DNA of 24,726 nt, from contig DAORGN010000053.1 in NCBI GenBank assembly GCA_035340095.1, forward strand, positions 1-24,726, written 5' to 3'. Origin of the DNA: JAEUKA01 sp035340095. Lineage in GTDB: Bacteria > Myxococcota_A > Polyangia > Palsa-1104 > JAEUJZ01. Shown piece after piece: positions 22,748 to 24,726 of the stretch (position 1 is the stretch's first letter; every line of letters starts with the position of its first letter). Made by a program: the position numbers and the translations under genes. The notes under the pieces were generated by a model. The model saw only the letters and a list, made by a program, of their open reading frames with translations, was not told where the DNA came from and made no database searches.

Positions 22748-23353
22748 TCAGGAAGCGCTGAGCACTGAACCGAGCCACTGCACCAGATCGGAAAGGCCCG
22801 ATATCTTGTGCAGAATGCAGCGGCGGACTTTGGCATGGGTCTCTTTGGCCACGCCGCTTAGCACGAGATCCCGCGCAAGCTGGTCTTTGCACAGCGCCCG
22901 ATCAAACAGCTCATCGGTTGGACCCTCGGCGCGGTGTTCTTTGACACAGTCACGCGCCGCTTTGAGCACCGATTCCAGGTTGCGTGACAGCACGAAGACC
23001 TCGATGTGCGGTGCCATGTCTGCCGCACACAGCGCGCGAATCGCCTGGGCAACCTGCGGCAGTGTCGCGCATGGCTTTAGCCGGAGCTTGTCGCGGATCA
23101 CGTCTTCATCGACCACCACCGCCACTTTGCGTCCATCGCGGGCGATGTCGGGCAAGTCTTCGCGGCAGGTCCGCAGTACCTGGTCGACGCCTTTTTGACA
23201 GCGATGTTCCAGGGCGGCTGCCAGCTCGTGGTACGGCGCTGTGATGGCATCATCGTCTCGCACCGCCGATATCACCAGCCGATGCAGCCCGAACTCGTTG
23301 CGCTGTCCACGCGCATCTTCGTACAGGATCGTGACCTTGGGCTTGCGGCTCAT
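22748..23353 (-). CDS. Putative TOPRIM-like/DUF4276-type partner of the adjacent ATPase
   Basis: 201 residues, not confidently recognised. The N-terminus KVTILYEDARG (Glu12) and the later hydrophobic strand KVAVVVDEDVIRD (Asp82, Asp84, Asp88) give the Glu...Asp-x-Asp layout of TOPRIM-fold nucleases and of the DUF4276/DUF4435 proteins often encoded next to ABC-type ATPases. The glycine normally near the first Glu is only loosely present (DARG), so this is inference. The C-terminal half is helical with several Cys (95, 109, 136, 155, 179). Its ATG (23353) overlaps the ATPase stop codon as ATGA, showing translational coupling, so the two proteins probably act as a complex. The stop is 10 bases from the end of the repeat array. 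Confidence 0.7.
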   Translation of the reverse strand: MSRKPKVTILYEDARGQRNEFGLHRLVISAVRDDDAITAPYHELAAALEHRCQKGVDQVLRTCREDLPDIARDGRKVAVVVDEDVIRDKLRLKPCATLPQVAQAIRALCAADMAPHIEVFVLSRNLESVLKAARDCVKEHRAEGPTDELFDRALCKDQLARDLVLSGVAKETHAKVRRCILHKISGLSDLVQWLGSVLSAS

Positions 23354-24588
23354 GCTTTGTCCGCTGCGGGCTCGGCGTCAGCCCAGATCGAGTCATCGTG
23401 ACCGGCGCTGCGCAGATCCCCAATGCCGCGATAGCGTGCCAGCCAGCGGTCGAGCGCTTCTTTGTCGGGGCGACGGAGCTGCGTCTGGCCTTGCTCATCC
23501 AGCTCGCACAGCACGGCTTGGTCCGCCGGGCGCGACAGGCCATCGAGCAGTCGGTCCGAGTGCGTCGCAATCAGCACCGGCGAGGTCTGGGAAAGCGACT
23601 CCAGAAAGTCGAGCACCCGCATGAGCAGGTGCGGGTGGAGGTGCAGCTCGGGCTCGTCGAACGCGAGCAGCGCGGCGGGCTGGGGACGCGGCGCTCGATA
23701 CAGCGCCACCCAGGCCAGGAACGCCAGCGTGCCGTCGGATAGCGCAAACGTCGGCACCGGCTGAAGCTGCGACCGATACTTGACCCGCAAAGATATCTTG
23801 CCGCCGTCGCCCCCGGCTCTGACCAGCACATCTTCGACGTGGTCCCCAAGACCCAGCCGGACAAGCTCCAGCGTCTCGCGCCAGTGGGCATCGCCCAGCT
23901 CGTTGCGCAGCGTGAAAAACGCGCTGCCGAGGTTGCTGCCAAGCGGCTCTAGGCGCTCGAATGGCTCGACGATGTTGTCTTCGCGCATCGCCGAAGGCCG
24001 CTTCAGACTGCGACTCGCCCACCAGGGCAGCGTCTCAAACGGCAAACAAATCTCAATGCTTTGAAGTGCCCGAGCGACTTTGCCGAGCACACTGATTCGG
24101 TCGCGGACTTGGCTGCGTGCGGCGTCGTCTAGTCCGTTGGCGAGCATCTGCTCAAGGTTGCCGGATCGCTGTACTCGATCTGCAAAACCAACAAGCAACT
24201 CCGTGTGAGTTGGGTGTTCGCCGTAAGTCCAGTCGGTGCTGCGGGGACGTTGGTTAGGGCCTGCGCCAACCGTTTCTTTGAAGGTGAGTTTGCCTTCGCG
24301 GTCGGCCAGGGCGAAGTCGTAGTCGATGACTTCGCCGTCTTCTTCGATGCGGACCCCGAGCTTTAGCTGGTCGGCCCCGTGGCGCAGCAGGCCGGAAAAG
24401 CCCCAGTGGGTGCGGCGGAACTCTTTGAGGAAGTCAGGGCTCGGCGCTTTGCGCAAAAGCTCACAGGCTTCGATGATGCTGCTCTTGCCGGTGCCGTTTG
24501 CACCAATCAGGACCGTAAGCTCACGCAGGCTCAGCCGCACGTCGGCCAGCGTGCGCAGGCCCGCGATGCGGAGTTCGGTGATCGCCAT
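23350..24588 (-). CDS. ABC-type AAA_21/OLD-like ATPase of a possible defence pair
   Basis: 412 residues. Walker A GANGTGKSS (29-37, Lys35) follows a SMC/RecF-like N-terminus (ITELRIAGLRTLADVRLSLREL). The long middle insertion (about 50-280) is helical. The ABC signature is LSDGTLAFLAW (283-293), Walker B LLAFDEPELHLHP (307-319, Asp311 and Glu312), and the H-loop IATHSD (340-345, His343). This is the standard AAA_21/RecF-like set of stand-alone ATPases that occur in OLD, Gabija, PARIS and related anti-phage systems, and also in housekeeping roles. No TOPRIM domain follows the ATPase within the same chain; the candidate is the coupled downstream gene. The ATG at 24588 has no strong Shine-Dalgarno. 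It begins 55 bp after the stop of the edge gene. Confidence 0.92.
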   Translation of the reverse strand: MAITELRIAGLRTLADVRLSLRELTVLIGANGTGKSSIIEACELLRKAPSPDFLKEFRRTHWGFSGLLRHGADQLKLGVRIEEDGEVIDYDFALADREGKLTFKETVGAGPNQRPRSTDWTYGEHPTHTELLVGFADRVQRSGNLEQMLANGLDDAARSQVRDRISVLGKVARALQSIEICLPFETLPWWASRSLKRPSAMREDNIVEPFERLEPLGSNLGSAFFTLRNELGDAHWRETLELVRLGLGDHVEDVLVRAGGDGGKISLRVKYRSQLQPVPTFALSDGTLAFLAWVALYRAPRPQPAALLAFDEPELHLHPHLLMRVLDFLESLSQTSPVLIATHSDRLLDGLSRPADQAVLCELDEQGQTQLRRPDKEALDRWLARYRGIGDLRSAGHDDSIWADAEPAADKA

Positions 24589-24643
24589 AGCGACGCATCA
24601 TACGCGCCGACGTGACGTTGGGATCGGCAAAAACAGGGGGGAT

Positions 24644-24726
24644 CTAGTCTTCGTCGTCGCCGAAGAGGATGCCGATTTGGAGTTCGAGTGCGTCGAAGGG
24701 AGCGGCGCGGACGCGGTCGGTGCGGC
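24644..24726 (-). CDS. C-terminal end of an unknown gene cut by the right window edge
   Basis: Only 26 codons before a TAG stop are visible. The reading ends FDALELQIGILFGDDED, an acidic tail typical of a protein C-terminus. The other minus-strand frames are also open over this short span, so the call rests on the natural-looking ending. It is same-strand and 55 bp upstream of the ATPase gene, so it may belong to the same operon. Confidence 0.5.
   Translation of the reverse strand, partial: RTDRVRAAPFDALELQIGILFGDDED

Noticed and set aside
22617..23198. Plus-strand open frame through the repeats and the antisense of the nuclease-like gene
   Set aside because: The repeat period is not a multiple of three, so it gives no repeated protein, and the rest is the shadow of a better-supported minus-strand gene.
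22494..23353. Type III toxin-antitoxin locus (tandem-repeat RNA antitoxin plus toxin)
   Set aside because: In ToxIN-like systems the repeats lie upstream of the toxin on the same strand. Here the repeats are downstream of, and convergent with, the neighbouring gene, and that protein does not look like a ToxN endoribonuclease.

Overview
The window looks like chromosomal DNA of a Gram-negative bacterium, most likely a myxobacterium-like (Myxococcota / former Deltaproteobacteria) lineage. The case rests on two Hanks-type Ser/Thr kinases with long disordered linkers, a PEGA domain on one and an AgmX/PglI-like C-terminus on the other, a free-standing PEGA protein, a matrixin-like protease with a MYXO-CTERM-like tail, several lipoproteins and paired di-haem (CXXCH) oxidoreductases. 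The species cannot be named from the sequence. Coding density is high and no stretch above 300 bases lacks a gene. I see no rRNA, transposase, prophage or CRISPR array; the only RNA gene is one tRNA-Pro.

Layout. (1) 1-1606, minus: the stress kinase SrkA (running off the left edge) behind a START/SRPBCC-like protein. (2) 1716-4059, plus: secreted zinc protease, glutathione S-transferase and the periplasmic protein CreA. (3) 4063-14702, minus: a 10.6-kb unidirectional block, in transcription order Ser/Thr kinase with TonB-like C-terminus, PEGA membrane protein, large six-hairpin glycosidase-like protein, degenerate receiver/GHKL ATPase protein, Ser/Thr kinase with PEGA C-terminus, and GH5 glycosidase lipoprotein. 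It reads as a signalling and envelope/carbohydrate module. (4) 14860-17152: a small four-cysteine protein, an outer-membrane beta-barrel, a small helix-turn-helix-like protein (minus) and a secreted protein built of 16-residue repeats. (5) 17156-21292, minus: a ChaN/EreA-like secreted protein and two translationally coupled di-haem cytochrome lipoproteins. (6) tRNA-Pro(GGG) with promoter and strong terminator. (7) 21696-24726: a helical protein of unknown function, an array of six 42-43-bp structured repeats, and a two-gene ABC-type ATPase plus putative TOPRIM-like operon on the minus strand, with the tail of a further gene at the right edge.

The two most notable signals are in (7). The repeat array carries two hairpins per unit. 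Differences between copies keep the pairing, and the wobble pairs fit only a plus-strand RNA, so it looks like a structured RNA at the 3' end of the 21696-22472 transcript. The adjacent ATPase and TOPRIM-like genes overlap by ATGA and resemble in layout the OLD/Gabija/PARIS class of anti-phage systems, but the small partner is divergent and its assignment is inference.
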